Part shown: in pieces, positions 18,309 through 26,648 of the stretch
Position numbering within the stretch: position 1 is the stretch's first letter
Layout of the letters: every line of letters begins with the position of its first letter
DNA from: Rhizobium viscosum
Lineage (GTDB): Bacteria > Pseudomonadota > Alphaproteobacteria > Rhizobiales > Rhizobiaceae
NCBI RefSeq assembly: GCF_014873945.1
Contig: NZ_JADBEC010000002.1
Coordinates: 2,294,001 to 2,358,000 of the forward strand
Length of the DNA stretch: 64,000 nt
Direction: 5' to 3'
Notes under the pieces: model-generated
Seen by the model: only the letters and a program-made list of their open reading frames with translations
Told to the model about the DNA's origin: nothing
The model's database searches: none
Position numbers and translations under genes: made by a program

Positions 18309-18482
18309 TTATTCCTCGTCCAGTTTCTGCGAGGTGATGAAAGCGCGGCTCAAGGCAAAGGAACGAAGCTGGATCGGTTTGCGTGGATCGCGAAAAAATA
18401 CGCCGACTATATTATCAACCAGAAGGATAAGCCCCAGTGCGAAACCGATATAGAGCAAAGCGGCGATCAGAAGAAGCGACAT
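18309..18482 (-). CDS. Small single-pass membrane protein (57 residues)
   Basis: An ORF of 57 codons, MSLLLIAALLYIGFALGLIL at the N-terminus and an Arg-rich cytoplasmic-looking tail (FFRDPRKPIQLRSFALSRAF). One strong transmembrane helix covers about residues 3-29. AGGGATGGAG lies just before the ATG at 18482. Codon use is typical of the genome. It lies upstream of the hybrid kinase on the same strand, 142 bases away. The family is not recognised. Confidence 0.55.
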   Translation of the reverse strand: MSLLLIAALLYIGFALGLILLVDNIVGVFFRDPRKPIQLRSFALSRAFITSQKLDEE

Positions 18483-18810
18483 CTCCATCCCTCACACCTA
18501 TGCTGGAAAACCCCGGGCGGAGGCCGCGGGAACCGGGATAACGACGGAATGGGCGAAACAGCTGTTCATGGCGACTTCCCCTGCTTGCCCATAGACAGCC
18601 GGAGGATGCTCTTGTTCCCCGTTTCGAGGGGTGGACGCAGCTTTTTTACAAAGCTGTCCAGACGGACGTTTCATTCGGCTTGTGGTCACCCCCGCACAGA
18701 AGCTGGCGCTTCATGAACTTCTTAGCGCGCAACTAATTCAAACTTATGACAAAAAAACCTCAGGGGCGCCGCGAAGGCGCCCATTTTCATCAAGATTTGA
18801 AAATTTCTCT
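18483..18810. other. Intergenic stretch, no gene seen except a terminator
   Basis: Both strands were read; short open frames here lack ribosome-binding sites and coding character. The only clear element is the terminator of the DUF2934 gene near its right end. Confidence 0.5.
18751..18782 (-). terminator. Rho-independent terminator after the DUF2934 gene
   Basis: On the minus strand GGGCGCC (18782-18776), loop TTCGC, GGCGCCC (18770-18764), then TGAGG and a run of seven T. It lies about 30 bases after the stop codon of the DUF2934 gene. Confidence 0.8.
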
Positions 18811-19146
18811 TCAGGAAGCCGACTTGCGTACGCTTGTCCGCTTCGGGGCCGGTTTGACGATGCCATCGGTCTTTGTATTTGTTGGCGCCTGTTTGGCAGG
18901 TTTCTTGGCTTCGCCGCCATTCGTGACCTTGGTCGCTGCTGCCGGTGCCGCCGTCTTGGCTGCCACAGCCCGCTTCGCCCGAGGTTTCGCTTCCTTGCCG
19001 TTTGGAGATTTTAACACCCCCTTGAGCGCATCATGCTCAGCCCTTGCTTTTTCCCAATGGACGGAATCCCGTCCCGTCGGGTGTCCCTCTTCTTCCCAGA
19101 GGGCATATGCACGTTTTTGTATCCACTCTTCCCGAGTTTCTGCCAT
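18811..19146 (-). CDS. DUF2934 domain protein with Lys/Ala-rich tail
   Basis: A 111-residue protein. Residues 5-40 form the DUF2934 motif (IQKRAYALWEEEGHPTGRD and HWEKARAEHD). Residues 50-111 are low-complexity Lys/Ala/Pro/Thr, resembling the tails of histone-like or stress-protective proteins. An exact EcfG-type promoter lies 34 bases upstream and a terminator follows, so it is a single-gene stress unit. No biochemical role is known for DUF2934. Confidence 0.82.
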   Translation of the reverse strand: MAETREEWIQKRAYALWEEEGHPTGRDSVHWEKARAEHDALKGVLKSPNGKEAKPRAKRAVAAKTAAPAAATKVTNGGEAKKPAKQAPTNTKTDGIVKPAPKRTSVRKSAS

Positions 19147-19179
19147 CGCTGATCTCCAGTCACAACATGCCGTCGTTCG

Positions 19180-19204
19180 AACGCGATACTGTTGAAAAGG
19201 TTCC
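19180..19204 (-). promoter_or_regulatory. EcfG-type promoter of the DUF2934 gene
   Basis: Minus strand GGAAC (19204-19200), 16-base spacer, CGTT (19183-19180): a perfect match to the EcfG/RpoE2 consensus, 34 bases upstream of the start codon at 19146. Confidence 0.75.
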
Positions 19205-19288
19205 AGACTATTGGGCCGGTTTCAAGTGGATTTGCGAAGTAAATCGGGAATATTTTTGCATTGCAGTATTTATAGGCAATAACTCGTT

Positions 19289-19930
19289 CTAGTTGCCTTG
19301 ATATTGGACAGCGCGGTGCAGATCCTGGATGAAATTCGCACGCTGGCGCGCGGCATCTTCTTTCTCGCGAATCCGCAGGAGGAAAGAAGGATGGATGGTC
19401 ACGAGAACCGGCGGATGGTTCTCCGGCGTGAGGATGTGACCGCGCTCGGGTGTCAGTTTCACCTTCGATCCGAGGAGAGAATAGACTGCTGTTGCACCGA
19501 GTGCGACGATGAGATTCGGCCGCACGACGTTGATTTCGGCACCGAGCCACCAGGAGCAGCGCTGGATCTCCCCCGCATTGGGTTTCGAATGTAGCCGGCG
19601 CTTGCCGCGAGGCTCGAACTTGAAGTGTTTGACTGCGTTGGTGACGTAGCATCGCGAGCGGTCGAGCCCAGCCTCCTCGAGACAGACGTCGAGCAGGCGT
19701 CCGGCCGGACCTACGAATGGGTGTCCCGCGATATCCTCCTTGTCGCCGGGTTGTTCGCCGACGAGCATGATCTCGGCCTTTTGCGATCCCTCGCCGAAGA
19801 CGATCTGGGTGGCATTCTTGTAAAGTTCGCAGCGTGTGCAACCTTCCGCTTGACGACTAAGCTGATCGAGGCTGGTTGCGTCGGCGCTTTCAAGCGTGAA
19901 GGCGGGGCCGAATTTCGGTGCGACGTTCAT
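19289..19930 (-). CDS. UdgX-type uracil-DNA glycosylase
   Basis: A 213-residue Fe-S uracil-DNA glycosylase. Cys31 and Cys34 (GCTRCELY) begin the cluster ligands, and motif A is GEQPGDKED (58-66) followed by GHPFVGPAGRLLD. The loop KRRLHSKPN places His114 where UdgX proteins carry the His that becomes covalently linked to the abasic sugar after uracil release. Family 4 enzymes lack this loop. The late motif is VTIHPSFLLR. It is divergent from treZ and has an EcfG-like promoter, which fits a stress-induced DNA repair role. Confidence 0.88.
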   Translation of the reverse strand: MNVAPKFGPAFTLESADATSLDQLSRQAEGCTRCELYKNATQIVFGEGSQKAEIMLVGEQPGDKEDIAGHPFVGPAGRLLDVCLEEAGLDRSRCYVTNAVKHFKFEPRGKRRLHSKPNAGEIQRCSWWLGAEINVVRPNLIVALGATAVYSLLGSKVKLTPERGHILTPENHPPVLVTIHPSFLLRIREKEDAARQRANFIQDLHRAVQYQGN

Positions 19931-19957
19931 GGCAGCAATCCCGTGGCTTTCACCCTC

Positions 19958-19982
19958 AACCGATCGCGCTGCGGATTGTTCC
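19958..19982 (-). promoter_or_regulatory. EcfG-type promoter of the UdgX gene
   Basis: Minus strand GGAAC (19982-19978), 16 bases, GGTT (19961-19958), 28 bases before the start codon at 19930. Confidence 0.55.
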
Positions 19983-20048
19983 TGCCTGTTCGGAACAACC
20001 CGCAGCCTCAGGAATTTGATGCTGATTGGAAATCACACGGGGTGAGGA

Positions 20049-21878
20049 ATGAACCAGATTTCAAGGACCGGTACGAACACGGAGAGCACGGGATGCTGGG
20101 GCGCAGAGCTGCTCGCGGGCGGAGGCGCGCGTTTTCGTCTCTGGACGCAGGGTGAGAATGCGATCTCTCTGCGGCACCGCGGCCGGGATATCCCGATGCA
20201 GGACGTTGGTGGCGGATGGTTCGAGCTGACCGCGGTGGAAGCATCCGCCGGCGATGAGTATATGTTCGTCCTCCCTGATGGAAAAGCCGTGCCGGATCCG
20301 GCGTCGCGGGCGCAGGCCGGCAACGTGCATGGGCCGTCTCTGATCGTCGATCCCGGCTATCAATGGCAGAATTCGGGCTGGCGCGGCCGTCCGTGGGAAG
20401 AGGCCGTCATCAGCGAGATCCATATCGGCACCTTCACGCCCGAGGGTACATTCCGCGCCGCAGCGCAGAAGCTCAAGCATCTCGCCGAAACTGGTATCAC
20501 GGCCGTTGAAGTGATGCCGGTTGCGCAATTTGCCGGCAATCGCGGCTGGGGTTACGATGGCGTACTACACTATGCGCCGCATTCTGCTTACGGCACGCCG
20601 GCCGATTTCAAGGCCTTTATCGATGCGGCGCACGGCCTCGGCATCATGGTGCTGCTCGACGTCGTCTACAATCATTTCGGACCCGAGGGCAATTATCTTC
20701 ACACCTATGCGCCCGGCTTCTTCCGCAAAGACCGGGAAACGCCCTGGGGGGCGGCAATCGATTTTGGGCAGGAACCAGTGCGGCGCTTCTTTATCGAGAA
20801 TGCACTCTACTGGATCGGTGAGTTCCGGCTGGACGGGCTCAGGCTCGATGCCGTGGAGCAAATCCATGATGCCTCTGAAAAGCATGTGCTTTCGGCCATG
20901 GCCGAAGAAGTGAAAGCCACCTTCGCCGACAGGCAGGTTCATCTCGTCGTCGAAGACCAGCGCAATCTGGTGGAGTTGCTGGTCCGTGACGAGAACGGCA
21001 CTCCTAAAGCCTACGAGGCCGAATGGAACGATGATTTCCATCATGTGGCGCATATCATCGCGACCGGCGAAACCATCGGCCACTACAAGCCTTTCGCCGG
21101 TCAGCTCTGGCACAAGCTTCGCCTTGCGCTTCAGCATGGCTTCATCTATCCGGATCGAACCGAACCGCCGGAACTACCTGTTGGCGAGCGATGTTACCTG
21201 CCACCGACCGCCTTTGTCGATTTCTTGCAGAACCACGACCAGATCGGCAACCGCGCCTTCGGCGAGCGGCTGGTGAGCCTTTCCGATCCCGATATGCTGG
21301 ATGCGCTGACAGCGATACTCCTGCTCTCACCGCACATACCCTTTCTTTTCATGGGGGAGGAGTATGGGGAAAGGCGGCCCTTCTATTTCTTCACCGATTA
21401 CACGGGTGAACTTGCCAAAATAGTCCGCGAGGGTCGCATGGCGGAAGCCGAGGGTTTTGGCGGATTGAAGACTGGCAGGACCGCAGCCGATCTGCCCGAT
21501 CCGAATGTGCTTTCGACCTTCGAACATTCGAAACTCGACTGGCAATGGCGGGAAAGAGAAGAGGGACAAAAAAACCTGGCTTTCGTCACCGAGCTCCTGA
21601 CGCTGCGCAAGACCTATATCGTGCCGCTGCTACGGCAGAGCTGGGCCATGGAGAGCGGCGCGCTGGAGGTGTCGGAAGGGGCGGTCGCCGTCTGGTGGAA
21701 ATTTGCTAACCTGACGCTGGCGCTGCGCGCCAACTTGTCGGGGCAGGCGCTGGTTTTGCCGTCGATCGATGGGACGGTGATCTACGAGCGCTACGGCAAG
21801 GAAGCAAAACCTGCCGAGAATGGCGCGCTGCCGCCGCATTCGGTCGTGTTTGCCATCGATATTGAGCCGGCAAATTAA
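20049..21878 (+). CDS. treZ: Malto-oligosyltrehalose trehalohydrolase
   Basis: A 609-residue GH13 enzyme. It has an N-terminal CBM48-like domain (about 15-100), a catalytic barrel with VYNHFGPEGNYL, nucleophile Asp267 in LDGLRLDAVEQI and acid Glu302 in VVEDQRN, and FLQNHDQIGNRA as the third conserved region. It releases trehalose from maltooligosyltrehalose. GGGGTGAGGA precedes the ATG. Its partner TreY is not in the window, although the glycogen debranching enzyme GlgX lies 9 kb upstream. Trehalose made this way serves as an osmoprotectant. Confidence 0.92.
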   Translation: MNQISRTGTNTESTGCWGAELLAGGGARFRLWTQGENAISLRHRGRDIPMQDVGGGWFELTAVEASAGDEYMFVLPDGKAVPDPASRAQAGNVHGPSLIVDPGYQWQNSGWRGRPWEEAVISEIHIGTFTPEGTFRAAAQKLKHLAETGITAVEVMPVAQFAGNRGWGYDGVLHYAPHSAYGTPADFKAFIDAAHGLGIMVLLDVVYNHFGPEGNYLHTYAPGFFRKDRETPWGAAIDFGQEPVRRFFIENALYWIGEFRLDGLRLDAVEQIHDASEKHVLSAMAEEVKATFADRQVHLVVEDQRNLVELLVRDENGTPKAYEAEWNDDFHHVAHIIATGETIGHYKPFAGQLWHKLRLALQHGFIYPDRTEPPELPVGERCYLPPTAFVDFLQNHDQIGNRAFGERLVSLSDPDMLDALTAILLLSPHIPFLFMGEEYGERRPFYFFTDYTGELAKIVREGRMAEAEGFGGLKTGRTAADLPDPNVLSTFEHSKLDWQWREREEGQKNLAFVTELLTLRKTYIVPLLRQSWAMESGALEVSEGAVAVWWKFANLTLALRANLSGQALVLPSIDGTVIYERYGKEAKPAENGALPPHSVVFAIDIEPAN

Positions 21879-21954
21879 GCATCTGAAAATTTCGCGTTGA
21901 GAGTGAGCGGCGGACTGATTGAACGCAGACGATTCGCGGCTATATCCTGTCGCG

Positions 21955-23418
21955 ATGTTTCAACTGCTGTCGACCTACTGGCCGCATATCCTCTTCGTCA
22001 TCTCGATTGCCATGGGGGCAGCGGCGGCGATCCATGCCACCATGACCAAGGAAGAGGTCCGGGCCGCGACCGGCTGGGTGGGCGTGATCATCCTCTCACC
22101 GATCATCGGCGCGCTGCTTTACATGATTGCCGGCATCAATCGTATCCGCCGCAAGTCGCTGAGCCTTCGCCGCGACGCATTGCTGCCTGCCGCCGATCTG
22201 GACGAGCTCGAAAAGTTTGACGCGGAGACCGATGCCGTCATCAGCCAGTTCGGCCGGCGTTTTGCTGCCCTGCAGACGCTCGGCGATCGCGTTACGCGTT
22301 ATCCGCTGACGACGGGCAATACGATCGACATGCTGGAAAACGGCGACGAGGCCTATGCGGCGATGAAGACCGCAATCGATGGCGCCGAGCGCAGTATCCT
22401 GCTGGAAACCTATATCTTCGACCGTGACCGGATCGGGCTGCGCATCGCCGATGCACTGATTGCAGCCGTCAAGCGCGGCGTGGAAGTGCGCGTGCTGATC
22501 GATGCGGTTGGTGCGCGCTATTCGGTGCCGAGCATTCTCGGATACCTGAAGGACGGCGGCGTTGCCGTTGATGTCTTCAATGGCAATGTCATCATGGGTC
22601 TGAGGCTGCCCTATGCAAACCTGCGTACACACCGCAAGATCCTGATCGCGGATGGAAAGATCGCACTGACGGGTGGCATGAATATCCGCGAAGGCTTCAG
22701 CGAGGAGGCGGTCGGCGGGAGTTTTGCCCATGACACGCATTTCAGCGTCAGCGGTCCGGCGGTCGCCGATCTCTTCGACGTCGCGGCCGAGGACTGGCGT
22801 TTCACGACAGGCGAAGTCCTGAACGGCGAGGCCTGGCGCGGCGACCGACTGGAGCGCAAGCGCGGCGATCCGGTCTTCTTGCGTGTCGTCGCTTCCGGAC
22901 CGGACCGGAGCGTGGAAACGAACCACAAGATGCTGATAGGTGCCTTTTCCGTCGCGCGCCAGTCGATCCGGATCATGTCGCCTTACTTTCTGCCGGACCG
23001 GGAGCTGATCAGTGCGCTGACGACGGCGGCCCGGCGTGGCGTGGAGGTTGATATCGTTGTGCCTGCCGCCAACAATCTCGTTCTGGTCGACCGGGCGATG
23101 ACGGCGCAGTTCGACCAGATCGTCAAGAACTACTGCCGCATCTGGCGTTCGACCGGCAGCTTCAGCCATTCCAAGCTTCTCTCTATCGACGGAACCTGGG
23201 CCTATGTCGGCTCCTCCAATCTCGATCCGCGCTCGCTGCGGCTGAATTTCGAAGTCGATCTCGAAGTGCTGAATGCCGGCTTTGCTGCCGAAATCGATGA
23301 GCGCATCGACGATGCCATCAAATCCGCCACGCCGGTTACGCTTGAGGGGTTGTGGTCGCGGCCCTTCCTGGTGCGACTGCTCGAAAAGGTGCTGTGGCTG
23401 GGTTCACCATATCTTTGA
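21955..23418 (+). CDS. cls: Cardiolipin synthase (phospholipase D family)
   Basis: A 487-residue protein. Two N-terminal transmembrane helices (about 3-22 and 38-58) are followed by two phospholipase D domains with the HKD motifs HRKILIADGKIALTGGMN and HSKLLSIDGTWAYVGSSN. It condenses phosphatidylglycerol at the inner membrane to make cardiolipin. ATG 21955 is preferred to an upstream TTG because the first helix begins there. An EEP-family gene follows closely on the same strand. Confidence 0.9.
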   Translation: MFQLLSTYWPHILFVISIAMGAAAAIHATMTKEEVRAATGWVGVIILSPIIGALLYMIAGINRIRRKSLSLRRDALLPAADLDELEKFDAETDAVISQFGRRFAALQTLGDRVTRYPLTTGNTIDMLENGDEAYAAMKTAIDGAERSILLETYIFDRDRIGLRIADALIAAVKRGVEVRVLIDAVGARYSVPSILGYLKDGGVAVDVFNGNVIMGLRLPYANLRTHRKILIADGKIALTGGMNIREGFSEEAVGGSFAHDTHFSVSGPAVADLFDVAAEDWRFTTGEVLNGEAWRGDRLERKRGDPVFLRVVASGPDRSVETNHKMLIGAFSVARQSIRIMSPYFLPDRELISALTTAARRGVEVDIVVPAANNLVLVDRAMTAQFDQIVKNYCRIWRSTGSFSHSKLLSIDGTWAYVGSSNLDPRSLRLNFEVDLEVLNAGFAAEIDERIDDAIKSATPVTLEGLWSRPFLVRLLEKVLWLGSPYL

Positions 23419-23439
23419 CAGAGTTTTCATGATTGCGGC

Positions 23440-24336
23440 ATGGCAAGTTTTGCTGCGCTGCCTATAATCCTGAAAAGAGCTTTTCGAGCAATGGAGCCGG
23501 CATTCCTTCCGATGCAAGCCAAGAAGAAAGACAGTCTCCCCGCCAGTATCATCGCTTCCATCAAGAACAGGAGGAAACGCGTCGAGACCTGGCATGCGGG
23601 GCCGAAGCCGCGCGGTGACGGCACTCTGATCGCCTCCTACAATGTCCACAAATGTGTCGGCACTGACCGACGCTTCGATCCGGAACGCACCAGCCGTGTC
23701 ATCCATGAGATCGATGCCGATGTCATCGCGCTGCAGGAGGCCGATACGCGTTTCGGCGAGCGTACGGGCATTCTCGATCTCACCCGACTGGAGCGCGAGA
23801 CCGGGCTCGTTCCAGTTCCGATCTCAGGGGCGGTGAAGGCGCATGGCTGGCACGGCAATGTCGTGCTCGTCCGCAAGGGCCTCGTGCATGATGTGCATCA
23901 GGTGAAGCTGCCGGGGCTGGAGCCGCGCGGCGCGCTGGTTGCGGAAATAGAGCTGGAAGCTGGCGGGACGCTGCGCATAATCGCCGCCCATTTCGGCCTG
24001 TTGCGCCACTCGCGGGCGCAGCAGGCAAAGACGCTGGTCGATCTCATTAGCGACCGTCATGAAATGCCGACCATCCTGCTTGGCGATCTCAACGAATGGC
24101 GGCTCGGCGACCGCTCGTCCCTCAATACTTTCCAGATGGCCTTCGGTCCGCTGCCGCCCGCCGTTCCGAGCTTTCCTGCCGGCTTGCCGGTCCTGGCGCT
24201 GGACCGCATCATTGCCAACCGGAAGGGTATCATCTCCGCGGTGGAGGTGCATGACACTCCACTCGCCCGCATGGCGTCCGACCACCTGCCGATCAAGGCG
24301 TTGGTTGATCTGCAGCAAGAAGTGGCAAGGGTTTAG
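23440..24336 (+). CDS. Endonuclease/exonuclease/phosphatase family protein
   Basis: A 298-residue EEP-fold protein. Visible motifs: SYNVHKCVG (Asn metal ligand), IALQEADTRFGE (Glu), ILLGDLNEWR (the D-x-N pair) and a final SDHLPI (Asp-His). These are the residues of Mg-dependent phosphodiesterases that act on lipids or nucleic acids. It starts 21 bases after cls, and the pairing suggests a membrane-lipid phosphodiester substrate, which is an inference. ATG codons at 23491 or 23512 are alternative starts. Confidence 0.85.
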   Translation: MASFAALPIILKRAFRAMEPAFLPMQAKKKDSLPASIIASIKNRRKRVETWHAGPKPRGDGTLIASYNVHKCVGTDRRFDPERTSRVIHEIDADVIALQEADTRFGERTGILDLTRLERETGLVPVPISGAVKAHGWHGNVVLVRKGLVHDVHQVKLPGLEPRGALVAEIELEAGGTLRIIAAHFGLLRHSRAQQAKTLVDLISDRHEMPTILLGDLNEWRLGDRSSLNTFQMAFGPLPPAVPSFPAGLPVLALDRIIANRKGIISAVEVHDTPLARMASDHLPIKALVDLQQEVARV

Positions 24337-24350
24337 CGCCCTGCAGGCTC

Positions 24351-24704
24351 TCAGGCCCGGACGGGAGCGGGAAGAAGCTTGCCTCTCACCAGCAGCCAAA
24401 GCGTTCCGACTGTAATGATCGCAAGCGCGATGTTGACGAGCACGAAGACAACGGGCGCAAGCTCGCCGATCGCGTCGGTATCGCCGCGCGCCGTCATGCG
24501 CAGTGCTGCTGTCGAAAGCGCAGTAAGGCCGAAGGTGAAAGCCCAATAGGAGCCGGCGAGGGGTTGTTGCATGATCCAGGGCAGCTGGCGGCCGATGATC
24601 AGGACCTGCAGGATGGCGTAACCGAACATGGCATGCACGAGCATATCGGGCGTGCCGGTCGTCACACTGAGATAGGCGACGCTGCCGACGGCGGGCGGGG
24701 CTGG
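24351..24704 (-). pseudogene. TehA/SLAC1-family transporter, C-terminal remnant
   Basis: About 117 codons match the last transmembrane segments of TDT-family (TehA/SLAC1) channels: PAPPAVGSVAYLS, HAMFGYAILQVLIIGRQLPW, GSYWAFTFGLTALSTAALRM. The N-terminal half is absent; upstream of 24704 the frame becomes unrelated sequence. A truncating deletion is the simplest explanation. It might be expressed as a short protein, but it lacks most pore helices. Confidence 0.65.
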
Positions 24705-24794
24705 ATGCCGAAGCCGCCTTCGGCAAGGCTTTCAAGTCAAGACGCGGCATGACGCCGTCGCGCTTCCGCGCTGCAGAGGTGGTGCGCGAGGAGA

Positions 24795-25700
24795 CTACGC
24801 ACCTTGCCGCTCGACTTCCGTCAACACGGATATGAAGGCTCTGAGGCTTTGCGGTACATGCCTGTGACCTGGATAATAGAGGCAGAGTCCGGGGATCGAC
24901 GGGCACCAGTCGTCAAGAACAGAGATAATCTCACCGCTGGCAAGATAGGGCCGTGCGATCCTTTCGGGCACATAGGCGATGCCGAGCCCTTTGACCGCCG
25001 CTTCCGCCATCAGTTCTACATGATCGAGTGTCAGGGCGCCCGATACCTCGACAGTCACTTCCTGGCCGTGTTTCTCAAACTCCCAGCGGTAGAGCTTGCC
25101 GCTCGGCATACGCAGGCGAATGCAACGGTGACGCTTGAGGTCCTCAGGCGTTTTCGGTTGCTTGTGGTCTTTCAAATAAGCTGGTGAGGCAATCGCGAGG
25201 AAGCGTGCCTCGCCGCCGAATTCGACCGCTATCATATCAAGAGGCACGGATTCCCGCAGGCGAATACCGGCATCGAAGCCCTCGCCGACAATATCGACCA
25301 GCCGGTTTTCAGTGACGATATCGAGCGATATCTCCGGATAGCGTTCGAGAAAGAGAGGAATGGCGGCATTCAACAGCACGCGGGCGGCAATTTCACTGGC
25401 GTTGATGCGTAGCGTACCGCTCGGCTGTCCGCCGAATTCCCCGACGGCATCGAGCGCCAATTCGAGATCGCGCAAGACCGGTTTCAGCCTGTCGAGAAGC
25501 ATTTCGCCGGCTTCGGTGGCCGCGACGCTGCGTGTCGTGCGATGCAGCAGACGCACGCCCATTCGCGCCTCCATGTTGCGCATCATGTGGCTGAGCGTCG
25601 ACGGCGACAGGCCGAGTTCGCCGGCCGCCTTGCGGAAGCTGCGATGGGTGACGATTGCCGCAAAGGCATTGAGATCATCGAGTGTCGGCCTGTAACTCAT
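24795..25700 (-). CDS. LysR-family transcriptional regulator
   Basis: A 301-residue LysR protein. N-terminal helix-turn-helix (DLNAFAAIVTHRSFRKAAGE, then LSPSTLSHMMRNMEARMG) and a type 2 periplasmic-binding-like effector domain (FDAGIRLRESVPLDMIAVEFG). It belongs to the group that regulates divergent oxidoreductases. The SDR gene 110 bases away is transcribed in the opposite direction, and an ATTAT-N7-ATAAT box lies between them, so the SDR is the likely target. Confidence 0.88.
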   Translation of the reverse strand: MSYRPTLDDLNAFAAIVTHRSFRKAAGELGLSPSTLSHMMRNMEARMGVRLLHRTTRSVAATEAGEMLLDRLKPVLRDLELALDAVGEFGGQPSGTLRINASEIAARVLLNAAIPLFLERYPEISLDIVTENRLVDIVGEGFDAGIRLRESVPLDMIAVEFGGEARFLAIASPAYLKDHKQPKTPEDLKRHRCIRLRMPSGKLYRWEFEKHGQEVTVEVSGALTLDHVELMAEAAVKGLGIAYVPERIARPYLASGEIISVLDDWCPSIPGLCLYYPGHRHVPQSLRAFISVLTEVERQGA

Positions 25701-25735
25701 GGGTATTTTTCAACAACTCATGCAGGTTTGAACGG

Positions 25736-25752
25736 ATTATCACATCAATAAT
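25736..25752. promoter_or_regulatory. LysR-type box between divergent LysR and SDR genes
   Basis: ATTAT (25736-25740), seven bases, ATAAT (25748-25752), fitting the T-N11-A pattern of LysR operators, in the 110-base divergent promoter region. Confidence 0.4.
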
Positions 25753-25810
25753 CATCTCTACCTTTGCTGTCATCAAGCCGCGATCCAGCGGCGTCAGAAA
25801 GGTAGAGACG

Positions 25811-26641
25811 ATGACAAAGACATGGTTCATCACAGGCACATCCTCCGGTTTCGGCCGGATCATGACCGAGAAACTGTTGGCGCGTGGCGATCGCGTCGCC
25901 GCAACCCTGCGCAAGCGCCAAGCCCTGGCTGAACTCGAAGCGCAGTATGGCGACCGGCTCTGGGTCGTGACCCTCGACGTCACCGATGACCGTGCCGTTC
26001 ATGCAGCCGTCGACACCGCTTTCGAGCAGATGGGGCGCATCGATGTCGTTGTCAGCAATGCCGGTTATGGCCTGTTCGGCGCCTCAGAAGAGGTGAGCGA
26101 TGCACAAATCCGCCATCAGATCGACACCAACCTGATCGGCTCCATCCAGGTGATCCGTGCGGCCCTGCCGCATCTGCGCCGGCAGGGTGGTGGTCGCATC
26201 CTGCAGGTCGCTTCGGAAGGTGGGCAGATCGCTTATCCGAATTTCAGCCTCTACCACGCCACCAAATGGGGGATCGAAGGTTTCATCGAGGCCGTGGCGC
26301 AGGAAGTCGCCCCTTTCGGCATCGACATCACCATTGCCGAACCGGGACCGGCAGGCACGGATTTCGGCGCCGGTCTCGTCAAGCCGCCGCAGATGGATAT
26401 CTATGAGGATACGCCGGCCGGGCAGGTCCGCAGGGCAATTGCCGACGGCTCGTTCAAGATCTTGGGCGACCCCGTGAAGATGACCGACGCGATGATCGCG
26501 GCGGCCGAAAAACAACCGGCGCCCAAAAGGCTTGCGCTCGGCAGCACGACCTATCAGTCGATCCGCAAGGCCCTGAACGAACGGCTTGCCGAGTTGGAAG
26601 CGCAGAAGGATATCACGCTGTCGACCGACATCGACGCGTGA
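25811..26641 (+). CDS. SDR-family oxidoreductase
   Basis: A 276-residue classical SDR. TGTSSGFGR forms the nucleotide-binding turn, VSNAGYGLFG replaces NNAG, and the active site is S-E-G-G then YHATKWG. The C-terminus contains an ALGSTTYQSIRKAL segment typical of the subgroup with long tails. The Met at 25811 is chosen because earlier residues in the frame match no SDR. It is probably controlled by the divergent LysR gene. The substrate is unknown. Confidence 0.87.
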   Translation: MTKTWFITGTSSGFGRIMTEKLLARGDRVAATLRKRQALAELEAQYGDRLWVVTLDVTDDRAVHAAVDTAFEQMGRIDVVVSNAGYGLFGASEEVSDAQIRHQIDTNLIGSIQVIRAALPHLRRQGGGRILQVASEGGQIAYPNFSLYHATKWGIEGFIEAVAQEVAPFGIDITIAEPGPAGTDFGAGLVKPPQMDIYEDTPAGQVRRAIADGSFKILGDPVKMTDAMIAAAEKQPAPKRLALGSTTYQSIRKALNERLAELEAQKDITLSTDIDA

Positions 26642-26648
26642 GCCACCC

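Noticed and set aside
23824..24906. Long minus-strand open frame of 360 codons
   Set aside because: It is the antisense of the EEP gene joined to an off-frame reading of the TehA remnant; no family match and Arg/His-rich shadow composition.
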